DNA of 64,000 nucleotides from Vibrio sp. Isolate34 (GTDB lineage Bacteria > Pseudomonadota > Gammaproteobacteria > Enterobacterales > Vibrionaceae), in contig NZ_JAKEUO010000001.1 of assembly GCF_022397915.1 (NCBI RefSeq), positions 228,471-292,470 of the forward strand, given 5' to 3'. The notes below the pieces were generated by a model, which was not told the origin of the DNA, searched no databases, and saw only the letters and a list, made by a program, of their open reading frames with translations. How positions within the stretch are numbered: the first letter of the stretch is position 1; each line of letters begins with the position of its first letter. Both the position numbers and the translations under genes were made by a program. Positions 18,350-27,300 of the stretch are shown here, piece by piece.

Positions 18350-18377
18350 CAATGGTCGGATTTGTATATCGTATACT
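18350..18377 (+). promoter_or_regulatory. fadL promoter region with FadR-like site
   Basis: AATGGTCGGATTTGT (18351-18365) matches the left half of the FadR consensus closely (TGGTCGGA) and the right half poorly. It overlaps the likely -35 region of a promoter whose -10 is TATACT at 18372-18377. This position would allow repression, as FadR does at E. coli fadL. Confidence 0.5.
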
Positions 18378-18456
18378 TGCGAATAGGATCAGCCACCATT
18401 GAGCAATTGCTCAAATTAATCGCCCTGTAGAGGCGGATATATAAAGGAATAAATGA

Positions 18457-19719
18457 ATGACTACCAACAACACGCGTCTGTTTAAAAAGTCTCTTTTAGC
18501 AGTAACAATTACACTGGCGTCTTCGCAAGCGATGGCAGCAGGTTTCCAAATTAACGCACAATCAGCTACCGGCATCGGCCGTGCTTTCGCTGGTGATGCA
18601 GTAATCGCAGATAACGCGTCAGTAATGGCACGTAACCCTGCAGCAATGGCACTGTTTGACAAAACTGAGCTTTCTCTTGGTTTTGAAACAATCACTTCAA
18701 TGATTGAAGTGAAAGATACTAGCTACAATACGCTTGGTGGCGCAATGCCAGTCGATAGCGTTGATGATGTTGGTGATACTTCTGTAGCTCCAAACATTCA
18801 CCTCATTATTCCTGTTAATGAAAAGTTTGCTTGGGGTGTGAACGCTTACTCTAACTTCGGTACTAAAACTGAGTTTTCAGATGATTACCTAGCTAGTGAA
18901 TATGGCGGTTTAACAGATGTAATGAGCATCAACTTCGGTCTTGCAGGCTCTTACCGTCTAAACGATCAATGGAGCTTTGGTGCTGGTCTTGACCTGATCT
19001 ACGGTGAAGGCACAATGAAGCGTACTGCTGGTGTCGGCTTTGGCCCAGCCGCAGGACAAAAACTACTTGACGTAGATGGTGCAACTGGTTGGGCTGTTGG
19101 CTTTAACGTAGGTACAGTTTACGAGCTAGATGAAAACAACCGTTTTGGTCTATCTTACCGTTACAGCCCTGAGTTCACCGCGGAAGATGACAACGGTCAA
19201 GAAATCACACTGCCTCTACCAGATATGGCAGAGTTCTCTGGTTTCCACAAAATTGAAGACACTAAATTCGCTGTTCACTACTCTGTTCAATGGATTGGTT
19301 GGAGTGCATTTGACTCAATTGATTTTGAGAAGCTAGATCCTACTCAATCGACACTGGCTTACGCATTGAGCGGCGGCACAGGTGCGTACCAGAAAGATTA
19401 CAAATGGCAAGATGGTTGGCACTACGCTATTGGTGGTACATACTACTTGAACACTGATTGGACGCTTCGTGCTGGTTACATGTACGACACAAGTGCACAA
19501 GATTCTCTAACTTCTATCTCTGTACCAGATTCAGATCGTCAGTGGTTCTCTGCTGGTTTCACATACCACATTAATACCGATTCTAACGTAGACTTTGGTT
19601 TCACTTACCTACTAGGTGATGATACTAAAGTTGAAGAAAGCTTAGGCGCAACTTCTGTTAGCGCAACAACGCATGCTGATGCAATCCTACTAGGCCTGCA
19701 ATATAGCCGCAGCTTCTAG
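18457..19719 (+). CDS. fadL: FadL-family outer-membrane long-chain fatty-acid transporter (copy 1)
   Basis: 14-strand beta-barrel that admits long-chain fatty acids or other hydrophobic compounds across the outer membrane; 420 aa. The signal peptide is cleaved at about AMA-AGFQ (residue 27). The mature N-terminus AGFQINAQSATGIGRAFAGDA with the following NPAAMALF is the FadL plug signature. The C-terminal residue is Phe (SRSF), as required for barrel assembly. The ribosome-binding site AAAGGA lies upstream of the ATG. A FadR-like site at its promoter supports fatty-acid transport. The gene has its own terminator, so it is transcribed separately from the next copy. Confidence 0.93.
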   Translation: MTTNNTRLFKKSLLAVTITLASSQAMAAGFQINAQSATGIGRAFAGDAVIADNASVMARNPAAMALFDKTELSLGFETITSMIEVKDTSYNTLGGAMPVDSVDDVGDTSVAPNIHLIIPVNEKFAWGVNAYSNFGTKTEFSDDYLASEYGGLTDVMSINFGLAGSYRLNDQWSFGAGLDLIYGEGTMKRTAGVGFGPAAGQKLLDVDGATGWAVGFNVGTVYELDENNRFGLSYRYSPEFTAEDDNGQEITLPLPDMAEFSGFHKIEDTKFAVHYSVQWIGWSAFDSIDFEKLDPTQSTLAYALSGGTGAYQKDYKWQDGWHYAIGGTYYLNTDWTLRAGYMYDTSAQDSLTSISVPDSDRQWFSAGFTYHINTDSNVDFGFTYLLGDDTKVEESLGATSVSATTHADAILLGLQYSRSF

Positions 19720-19745
19720 CTTCTAGCTTCTAGCTTCTAGCTTCT
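19711..19745 (+). repeat. Heptanucleotide tandem repeat across the fadL stop codon
   Basis: Five perfect copies of AGCTTCT. The first encodes the last Ser-Phe and contributes the first base of the TAG stop; the remaining copies lie in the 3' untranslated region. Because the stop is formed by the first unit boundary, changes in copy number would not alter the protein. Confidence 0.9.
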
Positions 19746-19770
19746 AATATAAGCTAAGTTGTTAATCCCA

Positions 19771-19797
19771 AAGGGTCGCATTACGCGACCCTTTTTT
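19771..19797 (+). terminator. Terminator after fadL copy 1
   Basis: Perfect 9-bp stem AAGGGTCGC/GCGACCCTT with the loop ATTA, followed by TTTTT on the plus strand. Confidence 0.9.
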
Positions 19798-20043
19798 ATT
19801 GCCTAAACCACTGACCTACTTCAATTTAAGCTTACAACTGTAGCCTGCACGGCACATATATAGCTACAAGTGTACGCTCAAACTTCGCAACACAGTCGAA
19901 ACATTCAGACTATTTACCTAATAATCAGTCACATTTGATCATTTAATCCCTAAAACACTGTTTTATTCGAATTTCGTTTTTAAAGTAATGACTCTAAAAG
20001 TAGAATCACGCCACTAAATACTTATGATTCAGCGAACATAATA
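19798..20043. other. Intergenic region upstream of fadL copy 2
   Basis: Holds the promoter of the second fadL-type gene. It includes an imperfect inverted repeat, ACAACTGTAGC near 19846 and GCTACAAGTGT near 19863. TTTGATCA near 19936 resembles a FadR half site only weakly. No clear -10/-35 could be chosen and the ribosome-binding site of the following gene is poor. Confidence 0.4.
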
Positions 20044-21372
20044 ATGAAAATGAATAAGACTCTTCTATCTGCTGCAGTGGCAGTTGGACTACTTTCGACT
20101 TCTACCGTAACTCAAGCGGCAGGTTTTCAACTAGCAGAATACTCAGCAACAGGTCTTGGCCGTGCATATGCTGGTGAAGCAGCAATGGCTGACGGTGCGG
20201 ACGCACAATGGCGTAACCCTGCAATGTTGACTTACCTAGAAGGCACTCAGGTGTCTGTTGGTGGTATCTATGTTAACCCTAACATTGATGTTAAAGGTGA
20301 AGTCAACCACGCTCACCCTGCAATAGGTACAAGCCAAGCATCTTCAAACGATTTCGCAGATGACGCTATTATCCCGAACCTTTACATTTCTCACCGCTAC
20401 AACGAGAAGTTTGCTATCGGTTTTGCATTTGGCACGAACTATGGCATGGAAACCAACCTAGGTGATGATTTCAATGCTTCTCACTTCGGTAACGAAGCAA
20501 GCGTTATCACTAAAGAAGCTAACCTAAACTTTGCTTATCAAATTGTTGAACAAGTAAGTGTTGGTGGTGGTATTCGATATATAATGGGCGAAGGTAGCTT
20601 TGGCGCGACTGCTCCTGCAAAGAATGCTGTTGGAGTAAATCCAAGTACTGGTGCACCAATCTCTGTCCCTGCTGGAACAACACTGAAATACATGGAAGGT
20701 GATGACACTGCATGGGGCTGGCAAGTAGGTACTGCATGGCAGATCAATGAGAACAACCGTATCGGTTTTGCCTACAAATCTGAGGTTGAACTCAAATTAG
20801 AAGGCCATGCTGAAGGTATGGGCTTTGGCATGATGACACCAGGTCAACGTGACAACGGTCATATGATGCTAGCGCTTCCTGCTACAGCAGAGCTTGCTAG
20901 TTTCCATCAACTAACAGAAGCATTGGCAGTCCATGCTAGCTTCAACTGGACTGATTGGAGTTCTTTCGAAAAACTACAAGCAGAATTAAACACATACGGC
21001 AGCCAAACAGTTAAAGTTGAAAATTGGGAAGATAACTACCGTCTAGCTCTAGGTGCGACTTACCAAGTTGACCCTAAACTAGCACTGCGTACAGGTGTAG
21101 CTTACGATACTTCTGCAGTAAGTGACAAAAACCGTACTATCACGATTCCAGAGACAGACCGTACTTGGTTAAGTATTGGTGCTGGTTACCAATGGTCTGA
21201 GCAACTTTCGCTAGATGCTGGCTTTACCTACATCATTGCTAAAGACGCGCCAATCACTGAATCACGCGGTTATGCATCTGACGACGCTGCAGAAGCAGTT
21301 GGTGGTCAATTTGTTGGTACAACAACAGGTAATGTTTGGTTAGTTGGTGTACAAGCTAACTACCGCTTCTAA
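20044..21372 (+). CDS. FadL-family outer-membrane transporter (copy 2)
   Basis: Second FadL-type barrel, 442 aa, signal peptide ending near TQA-AGFQ (residue 25). The plug signature AGFQLAEYSATGLGRAYAGEA with NPAMLTYL is conserved, and the C-terminal residue is again Phe (NYRF). It resembles copy 1 throughout but has an extra loop near residues 190-215 (APAKNAVGVNPSTGAPISVP) and other loop changes, so it may prefer different hydrophobic substrates. Two in-frame ATGs (20044 and 20050) are possible starts; neither has a strong Shine-Dalgarno. The two copies probably arose by tandem duplication. Confidence 0.92.
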   Translation: MKMNKTLLSAAVAVGLLSTSTVTQAAGFQLAEYSATGLGRAYAGEAAMADGADAQWRNPAMLTYLEGTQVSVGGIYVNPNIDVKGEVNHAHPAIGTSQASSNDFADDAIIPNLYISHRYNEKFAIGFAFGTNYGMETNLGDDFNASHFGNEASVITKEANLNFAYQIVEQVSVGGGIRYIMGEGSFGATAPAKNAVGVNPSTGAPISVPAGTTLKYMEGDDTAWGWQVGTAWQINENNRIGFAYKSEVELKLEGHAEGMGFGMMTPGQRDNGHMMLALPATAELASFHQLTEALAVHASFNWTDWSSFEKLQAELNTYGSQTVKVENWEDNYRLALGATYQVDPKLALRTGVAYDTSAVSDKNRTITIPETDRTWLSIGAGYQWSEQLSLDAGFTYIIAKDAPITESRGYASDDAAEAVGGQFVGTTTGNVWLVGVQANYRF

Positions 21373-21406
21373 TCTGTTTGACTTAATTTAAAGTCATACG
21401 AATTAA

Positions 21407-21440
21407 AAAGGCTCGATGTTGTTTTCAACATCGAGCCTTT
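21407..21440. terminator. Bidirectional terminator between fadL copy 2 and mlaA
   Basis: A 15-bp perfect stem (AAAGGCTCGATGTTG and complement) around a 4-base T loop, A-rich on the left and followed by TCTTTT on the right. It separates convergent genes. Confidence 0.9.
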
Positions 21441-21468
21441 CTTTTACCTGTTATTCAAGGTCTTCTAT

Positions 21469-22251
21469 TTAGTAATCTTCTAAATAGCCATCAATGAAAT
21501 CTTCTTCATCAAGATCAACCTCTTCAGGTTCAATCTCCGCTTTAAAGTCACGACGTTGAATATAAACATCACGCGTTAAAGCGTATGGATCCGGAGAATC
21601 ATCTAACAAGGCTTCTTGCGATACTAACTGAGCTCGGGTTTCCATCCCCTCAAATGCCCACTTGCCTAGGCTCGCCCAGAAATTCAAGAAGGACAAAGGT
21701 ACATACAAACCATCGACGGTTTCAGTCACTTCACGTGTTGTTAATGGGCCATAACCCGGCACCATGAAGTACGGTCCGTTCCCTACTCCATAATGACCAA
21801 TCGCATCAGAGAACGACTTGTCATCGTATTTGGTAATCCCAGCTTCGCTGGCGATATCGATTAAGCCTAGCAGGCCAAATGTCGAGTTAATCCAAAACCG
21901 GTTAAAGTGGTCGAGTGCTTTCTCACCATTACCCATGATGAGGTTATTCACCATGCTTGATGGTTCGTCTAAGTTGGCTAAAAAGTTGGAGATACCAGAA
22001 CGCACCGGCACAGGGGTGTAGTCAACATAAGCGAGAGAAACAGGGCGAACCAAATAAGGGTCTAAATACTCGTAGTTAATATTCCACATCGCTCGGTTGA
22101 AACCTTCAAAAGGATCATTCGGGTGGGGTTCTTCGACGTATTCAGAGGTTTCAAGATTATCATTATTGCTATCATCTGGCGCGCTAGAACAGCCCACCGT
22201 TAAGCTTGCGATAAAGAGTAAACTTGAGAGTCTTAAAACACTGATAGACAT
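21469..22251 (-). CDS. mlaA: Phospholipid-binding lipoprotein MlaA (VacJ)
   Basis: Outer-membrane lipoprotein of the Mla system, which removes mislocalised phospholipids from the outer leaflet together with a porin and passes them to MlaC. The ATG at 22251 gives 260 aa with a lipoprotein signal (LSSLLFIASLTVGC, lipid-bearing Cys at residue 21) and a good ribosome-binding site AAGGTG. Family motifs include DPFEGFNRAMWNINYEYLD, FNRFWINSTFGLLGLIDIAS and GHYGVGNGPYFMVPGYGP. A longer reading from 22302 overlaps the ccm terminator and is rejected. The acidic C-terminus ends in EDFIDGYLEDY. Confidence 0.94.
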   Translation of the reverse strand: MSISVLRLSSLLFIASLTVGCSSAPDDSNNDNLETSEYVEEPHPNDPFEGFNRAMWNINYEYLDPYLVRPVSLAYVDYTPVPVRSGISNFLANLDEPSSMVNNLIMGNGEKALDHFNRFWINSTFGLLGLIDIASEAGITKYDDKSFSDAIGHYGVGNGPYFMVPGYGPLTTREVTETVDGLYVPLSFLNFWASLGKWAFEGMETRAQLVSQEALLDDSPDPYALTRDVYIQRRDFKAEIEPEEVDLDEEDFIDGYLEDY

Positions 22252-22275
22252 ATCACCTTTTCCATAAGGAATAAT

Positions 22276-22299
22276 TAAAAGGCCAGCAATCGCTGGCCT
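22276..22299 (-). terminator. Terminator of the ccm operon
   Basis: An 8-bp perfect stem AGGCCAGC/GCTGGCCT with loop AATC, followed on the minus strand by TTTTAATT. It lies about 70 bp after the ccmI stop codon and just upstream of mlaA. Confidence 0.85.
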
Positions 22300-22368
22300 C
22301 AATTGTTTGCGTAAGTCTATACCGTTTGTTTATAAATCGAAATAGCTAACACCTATGCAAGATGATGA

Positions 22369-23589
22369 TTAATATTGCTTATTGATATTAATGGTCACAG
22401 GTTCACCCAATTCAACCACTTCACTCTCACCGTACCAATCACCATCGCGAGTTGAAACGTTACTATCTGTATCAAGCCTAGCTCTAACCATCAGAGTTTC
22501 AAGGCTAGACAGCTTCTGACCTTCCATCATGCTGTTGCCATCATCAAGCACAACGGTACGAGGGAAAGTACCCAATGGGTAGCGAGCAGCTGCAACAGGC
22601 ATTGGTGAGCCATCAGCTCTATGTACTGAAACAACCAACACTGATTTTGGATCCGCGTTCACATCACCAGATAACTCAAGCGTTACTGCAACAGTCTTAC
22701 CTTGGTCAACGCCCATGGCATTGCCCATTTTTTGCTGAGCACTTTCAATACTGCGTGACAACATTTCGTAACGACTGTCTTGTGGACCAATCATCTGTTG
22801 CATGATGCTCCAGTACTTCACAGCACCTGGGTAATCTTGACGTTCAAATGCGTCGAACGCTAGCAATGAGAACACACGAAGGTCAACGTAATCGTTTTGA
22901 ATCAAACGGCTCAGAAGCAGACGAGCTTGGTTTTGGTCTGCTTCGTCAGGAGAAAGCATCAGCGCTTGTGCGAAACCTAACTGAACATCTTCATTCTTAG
23001 GCTCAAGCTTGTACGCTCGTTCCATAGAATCTTTTGCTGTTTCAGCGTCGCGGTTAGCCAAAGCAATACGACCTAATAGTAACCAACCCGTCGAATCTTC
23101 AGGTTGGTAGTGCAAGCGAGTACGCAGTGCTAGCGTCAAATCTTCTAGTTCGTCATCCGTTAGCGCACCACCTTCCGATGACATTAGCTTTTTAGACAAT
23201 TCAGGAAGGTTCGAGCTCACTTCTTGCCAGTGTTGAACTTTGTCTAATGCACCGAACTTAAAGTACATACCATAAGTCACAACAACGACGAGAATGATCG
23301 ACGGTACAACCACACCAACCGTTGAGATGTGAGTTTTCTTCATCTCTTCTTGCGCTGGTACATCATCAAGCAGAGATTGTTTCAAATCAGCGATCAGCTC
23401 TTGCTGGTTATCAACAAGGCCTTCTTCTGCTTCTACTTCTAGCTCAACTAGACGATCTTTATAGAATGCTTTGTTCAACTCGTCGCGCAGCATTTCGTCG
23501 TTGTTCGCCTTCTTTTTAATGAAAGGCAGAACAATTAAGAAAATTGCCGCTAGAGAAAGGATAATGGTAGAAATCCAAAATAGAGTCAT
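22369..23589 (-). CDS. ccmI: Cytochrome c maturation protein CcmI
   Basis: Apocytochrome c chaperone, 406 aa. The N-terminal part is a two-helix membrane anchor (about 3-23 and 94-114) with a cytoplasmic segment rich in acidic and basic residues (DELNKAFYKDRLVELE). A TPR-rich periplasmic domain follows (about 150-290; WLLLGRIALANRDAETAKDSMERAY). The C-terminal domain carries the SVHRADGSPMPVAAARYPLG-type sequence of the family. In E. coli CcmH and CcmI are fused; here they are separate adjacent genes sharing one base, as is usual for Vibrio and Pseudomonas. Confidence 0.93.
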   Translation of the reverse strand: MTLFWISTIILSLAAIFLIVLPFIKKKANNDEMLRDELNKAFYKDRLVELEVEAEEGLVDNQQELIADLKQSLLDDVPAQEEMKKTHISTVGVVVPSIILVVVVTYGMYFKFGALDKVQHWQEVSSNLPELSKKLMSSEGGALTDDELEDLTLALRTRLHYQPEDSTGWLLLGRIALANRDAETAKDSMERAYKLEPKNEDVQLGFAQALMLSPDEADQNQARLLLSRLIQNDYVDLRVFSLLAFDAFERQDYPGAVKYWSIMQQMIGPQDSRYEMLSRSIESAQQKMGNAMGVDQGKTVAVTLELSGDVNADPKSVLVVSVHRADGSPMPVAAARYPLGTFPRTVVLDDGNSMMEGQKLSSLETLMVRARLDTDSNVSTRDGDWYGESEVVELGEPVTININKQY

Positions 23590-24080
23590 TACTGTTTGTC
23601 TCCGTCGTTCTCTTCATCGAGTAACGCTTTTAAACGTGCTTCTTTGTCAGCATCCCAGTCTTTATCTGACTCTACTGCCGCTTTCGATTTTGACTTTCTG
23701 CTGCGTAAGATGATCAAACCAAATCCAAACACAACCACAGCAAACGGACCAATCCAAAGGATTGAAGTTGCTAGTGTCAGCGGTGGATTGTAAGTAACAA
23801 AGTTACCGTAGCGAGCGATCATGTAATCAATGATGTCTTGCTTCGACTTACCGTCCTTTGTCATCTCGTACACTTTTTGGCGTAGATCGACCGCCAGTTC
23901 AGCATTCGAATCACCAATGGTGTTGTTCTGACATTTAGGACAACGAAGCGTGTTGCTCAACTCTTTGAACTGCTGCTCTTGGTCGACGTTATCAAATTCA
24001 TGAAATTCGATAGGTGCAGCAGAAACTGTCGCTGAAATCGCAAGCGCTGCGAATAGAGTAATCAGTGCCTTCTTGATCAT
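23589..24080 (-). CDS. ccmH: Cytochrome c maturation protein CcmH (thiol oxidoreductase)
   Basis: Periplasm-facing, membrane-anchored thiol protein that reduces apocytochrome c and takes part in heme ligation; 163 aa. A signal peptide ends near VSAAP. The redox motif is RCPKCQN in LRCPKCQNNTIGDSNAELA, and one transmembrane helix lies at about 106-127 (SILWIGPFAVVVFGFGLIIL). It overlaps ccmG by 4 bp (ATGA-type) and abuts ccmI. Confidence 0.95.
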   Translation of the reverse strand: MIKKALITLFAALAISATVSAAPIEFHEFDNVDQEQQFKELSNTLRCPKCQNNTIGDSNAELAVDLRQKVYEMTKDGKSKQDIIDYMIARYGNFVTYNPPLTLATSILWIGPFAVVVFGFGLIILRSRKSKSKAAVESDKDWDADKEARLKALLDEENDGDKQ

Positions 24081-24628
24081 TTCGCTTCCTCCAACAAGTC
24101 TTGATACATCGGCTCTAGCGTCGATGCCCAGTTGGTTGGATTCACGTCACCCACATGGCGGTAACGAACTACGCCGTTAGCGTCAATTAGGAAGGTCTCA
24201 GGAGCGCCATACACGCCAAGGTCTAGGCCTAGCATACCGTTACCATCAAAAAGGCTGATTAGATACGGGTTGCCTAGCTCGTTTAACCAACCAACCGCTT
24301 TGTTGCGATCATCTTTATAGTTAAGACCAATAATCTTAACGCCTTGATCAGCGAGCTTGTTCAGGTAAGAGTGCTCTGCATAACAAGTCGGGCACCAAGT
24401 CGCCCACACGTTAAGAAGCAGCGGCTCACCTTTAAAGATCGCTTGGTCATGTAACTTACCTGGTTGCTCTAGATCTTCTAGGTCAAACTCAGGAACAGGC
24501 TTACCAATCAATACGGATTCAAGCTTAGTCGGGTCATCGCCCGACTGGTTGCGCATTAATTGCGTTGCAAAGATTCCAGCTAGAACCATGAACGCAATCA
24601 AAGGAATGAATAAAATCTTCTTGTTCAT
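24077..24628 (-). CDS. ccmG: Thiol:disulfide interchange protein CcmG (DsbE)
   Basis: Membrane-anchored periplasmic thioredoxin-like protein of 183 aa that reduces the apocytochrome c disulfide before heme attachment. The active site is WCPTC in NVWATWCPTCYAEH, after an N-terminal helix (IPLIAFMVLAGIFATQL). The stretch GVYGAPETFLIDANGVVRYRH contains the cis-Pro region and the family-specific GVYGAPE. It lies 5 bp from ccmF and overlaps ccmH. Confidence 0.95.
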   Translation of the reverse strand: MNKKILFIPLIAFMVLAGIFATQLMRNQSGDDPTKLESVLIGKPVPEFDLEDLEQPGKLHDQAIFKGEPLLLNVWATWCPTCYAEHSYLNKLADQGVKIIGLNYKDDRNKAVGWLNELGNPYLISLFDGNGMLGLDLGVYGAPETFLIDANGVVRYRHVGDVNPTNWASTLEPMYQDLLEEAK

Positions 24629-24633
24629 TCGAA

Positions 24634-26604
24634 TTAAGCCTCCTGCTCTTTAGCCGACTTTTTGGTTGGCTTACGGAAACGGTAACGACGGTCACTGATA
24701 GCGATAGCACCACCAATCGACATAATCAAAGAACCGGCCCAGATCCAACGTACAAACGGTTTGTAGTAGATACGAACAGCCCAAGACTTGTTGTCGTCCA
24801 AACGCTCACCCATTGCAATATAAAGGTCGCGTGTTACGCCACGGTCAATCGCAGCTTCAGTCATCATAGACTTAGCTGTGGTGTAGAAACGTTTTTCTGC
24901 GTGAAGCGTGTTTATGTATTTGCCTTCTTTGGTAATTTCAAAGTCAGCAATGTAACCATCGTAGTTTGGACCATCTTTGTCACGAACGCCTGTGAACAGG
25001 AAACTGTACTCTTCAAGTTGGTAGCTTTCGCCTGGTGCTAAGCGTACATCGCGTTCGATGCTGTAGTTTTGCACCATCGCGATACCAATCACTGTCACGG
25101 CTAGACCAATGTGACCACACATCATCGCCCAGTGGCTACGAGGTAGCTTAGTCAAACCTTTCATAAACGTATGACGGTGAGTCGCACGCTCATGCAGTTC
25201 AAAACCGTGCATGAAGATGATCCAGAATGCCATTACCCAACCAGCAAACGCAGTACCACTGAAGCGATCAGCCAATAGAGCAACCATTAGCGCGCTCAAG
25301 CCAAGTGAGAATACACCTGAAATCAGCATTGGCTTAACAAGCTTAGACAGGTTGTCGCGTTTCCAGCGGATCAGAGGACCGATACCAAGCAGGAACGAGA
25401 ACGGAATCATTAACCAGAAGAACAACATGTCAAAGAATGGAGCACCGATAGATACCGAGCCCAAGCCTAACTGTTTGTGAACTAGAGGTAACAGCGTACC
25501 TACTAACACAACCACTAGAGCTGCAATCAATAAGATGTTGTTGCCAAGCAGCGCGTTTTCACGAGAAACCAGATCGAAATTACCACGAACACGCACCGAA
25601 GCGCCTTTAACAGCAAACAACAGCAGTGAACCACCAATAACGAAGACTAGGAAGCCAAGGATAAACATACCGCGAGCAGGATCCGACGCAAACGCGTGAA
25701 CCGATACCAAGATGCCCGAACGAACTAAGAATGTACCTAGTAAGCTTAGCGAGAATGCAGAGATAGCTAGCAGTACTGTCCAAGCTTTAAATGTGCCACG
25801 CTTTTCGGTTACCGCAAGCGAGTGCATTAATGCAGTACCTGCCAACCAAGGCATGAATGAAGCGTTTTCTACTGGATCCCAGAACCACCAGCCACCCCAA
25901 CCAAGTTCGTAGTAAGCCCACCAAGAACCTAGTGCGATACCTACAGTTAGGAATAACCAAGCAGCAATTGTCCAAGGACGAGACCAACGAGCCCATGCCG
26001 TATCTAAACGACCGCTCATTAGAGAGGCGATGGCAAAAGAGAATGCTACCGAGAAACCTACATAACCCATGTAAAGCATTGGCGGGTGAATGATCAAGCC
26101 CGGGTCTTGCAGTAGTGGGTTCAGGTCACGGCCATCAACAGGGAAGAAAGGCAATGTACGTAAGAACGGGTTAGACGTCACGATAATGAACAGCAAGAAG
26201 CCGACAGTAATCAAACCCATGATAGCCAATACGCGAGCCACAGACTCTTGAGGCATACCGCGGCTAAACGTCGCAACAGCAACCGTCCAACCCGCTTGGA
26301 TTAGAACCCAAAGCAGCAATGAACCTTCGTGAGCGCCCCAAACCGCAGTAATTCGGTAGTACCAAGGCAGTTGGCTATTCGAGTTACTTGCTACGTATTG
26401 AATCGTAAAATCATTTGTGTAAAACGCGTAACACAAGATAAAGAACGAAATCGCTAAGAATCCGAACATACCCCACGACAATGGTCGTGCGCTGTTCATC
26501 AATAATGTGTTATTTCGAGCGGCTCCATACAATGGGAGCACGCTGAGCAGCAATGCTAATCCCAAGGATAGGATCATCGCAAAATGGCCGATCTCGGCTA
26601 TCAT
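24634..26604 (-). CDS. ccmF: Heme lyase subunit CcmF
   Basis: Large polytopic membrane protein, 656 aa, forming the holocytochrome c synthase with CcmH and CcmI. The tryptophan-rich heme-handling motif [18 protein letters not shown] is present in the first third, with conserved His residues in flanking loops ([23 protein letters not shown]). The C-terminal periplasmic domain precedes a last helix. Overlaps ccmE by 4 bp. Confidence 0.96.
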   Translation of the reverse strand: MIAEIGHFAMILSLGLALLLSVLPLYGAARNNTLLMNSARPLSWGMFGFLAISFFILCYAFYTNDFTIQYVASNSNSQLPWYYRITAVWGAHEGSLLLWVLIQAGWTVAVATFSRGMPQESVARVLAIMGLITVGFLLFIIVTSNPFLRTLPFFPVDGRDLNPLLQDPGLIIHPPMLYMGYVGFSVAFSFAIASLMSGRLDTAWARWSRPWTIAAWLFLTVGIALGSWWAYYELGWGGWWFWDPVENASFMPWLAGTALMHSLAVTEKRGTFKAWTVLLAISAFSLSLLGTFLVRSGILVSVHAFASDPARGMFILGFLVFVIGGSLLLFAVKGASVRVRGNFDLVSRENALLGNNILLIAALVVVLVGTLLPLVHKQLGLGSVSIGAPFFDMLFFWLMIPFSFLLGIGPLIRWKRDNLSKLVKPMLISGVFSLGLSALMVALLADRFSGTAFAGWVMAFWIIFMHGFELHERATHRHTFMKGLTKLPRSHWAMMCGHIGLAVTVIGIAMVQNYSIERDVRLAPGESYQLEEYSFLFTGVRDKDGPNYDGYIADFEITKEGKYINTLHAEKRFYTTAKSMMTEAAIDRGVTRDLYIAMGERLDDNKSWAVRIYYKPFVRWIWAGSLIMSIGGAIAISDRRYRFRKPTKKSAKEQEA

Positions 26605-27083
26605 TGAGCATTTCCTTCTTTTTGTTCAGTCGTGTATTGCAAAGGCTCATGGGTTTTCTTCATTGCTTCCGCAACTTCAGAAGGCATGTACTCTTCATCG
26701 TGCTTTGCCAACACCTCAAATGCTTCGATTGTCGTTGCATTTTTAAGGACACCCTGAGCAACAATACCTTGGCCTTCACGGAAAAGATCAGGAAGGATAC
26801 CATCGTATAGAATTGTTACTTTAGGGCCTACATCCGCCAAATCGAAGCTTACACGTAGTGATTCATTGTCACGGCTTACAGAGCCGACTACGACCATGCC
26901 ACCAATACGTAGGCGTTGACCAACTTCAGGTTTTTTACCGTCTTTGCCGTTTACCAGCTCAGTTGGCGTGTAGAACAGATCCATGTTCTGGTTAAGTGCG
27001 TAAACCATCAATCCAACAGTCGCACTGATACCAAAAAAGATCGCTAAGACAATGCCCAGCCTCTTTTTGCGTCTTGGGTTCAT
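26601..27083 (-). CDS. ccmE: Periplasmic heme chaperone CcmE
   Basis: Binds heme covalently on the periplasmic face and hands it to CcmF; 160 aa. It has an N-terminal anchor after a basic RRKKR run and an OB-fold domain. The heme-linking His128 lies in [13 protein letters not shown], with the nearby Tyr as axial ligand. It overlaps both ccmD and ccmF by 4 bp, indicating tight coupling. Confidence 0.96.
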   Translation of the reverse strand: MNPRRKKRLGIVLAIFFGISATVGLMVYALNQNMDLFYTPTELVNGKDGKKPEVGQRLRIGGMVVVGSVSRDNESLRVSFDLADVGPKVTILYDGILPDLFREGQGIVAQGVLKNATTIEAFEVLAKHDEEYMPSEVAEAMKKTHEPLQYTTEQKEGNAQ

Positions 27084-27286
27084 AGAGTGTTCTCCATATT
27101 TTTTGCTGCATCGATACGAGCTTGACGATCAATCTTAGCTTGTACTTCATTTAGTAATTGCTTACCACGACGAACGCTTACCACCAGTAAGATGATCATC
27201 GCGAGGAATGTGATTCCAAATGCACTCCATACATATGAGGCGTAGCCCCCCATGGCAAAGAAATCACTCAAAGATTCAAAATACAT
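27080..27286 (-). CDS. ccmD: Heme exporter protein CcmD
   Basis: Small single-pass membrane protein, 68 aa, that stabilises the CcmABC-CcmE complex for release of holo-CcmE. The family features are the N-terminal [15 protein letters not shown] and one helix (about 16-39), followed by a basic cytoplasmic tail. Its position between ccmC and ccmE confirms the call. Confidence 0.93.
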   Translation of the reverse strand: MYFESLSDFFAMGGYASYVWSAFGITFLAMIILLVVSVRRGKQLLNEVQAKIDRQARIDAAKNMENTL

Positions 27287-27300
27287 AATTACCTACCCTA

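Noticed and set aside
16800..20020. Shared CTCTAAA motif upstream of the ECF gene and both fadL genes as ECF-dependent -10 elements
   Set aside because: No common -35-like sequence was found at constant spacing; the motif is short and AT-rich.
19798..20043. FadR site before the second fadL
   Set aside because: TTTGATCA near 19936 shares too few bases with TGGTCNGACC.
21469..22302. Longer MlaA start at 22302
   Set aside because: It would place coding sequence over the ccm terminator and put 17 residues before a clear lipoprotein signal; the ATG at 22251 has a good ribosome-binding site.
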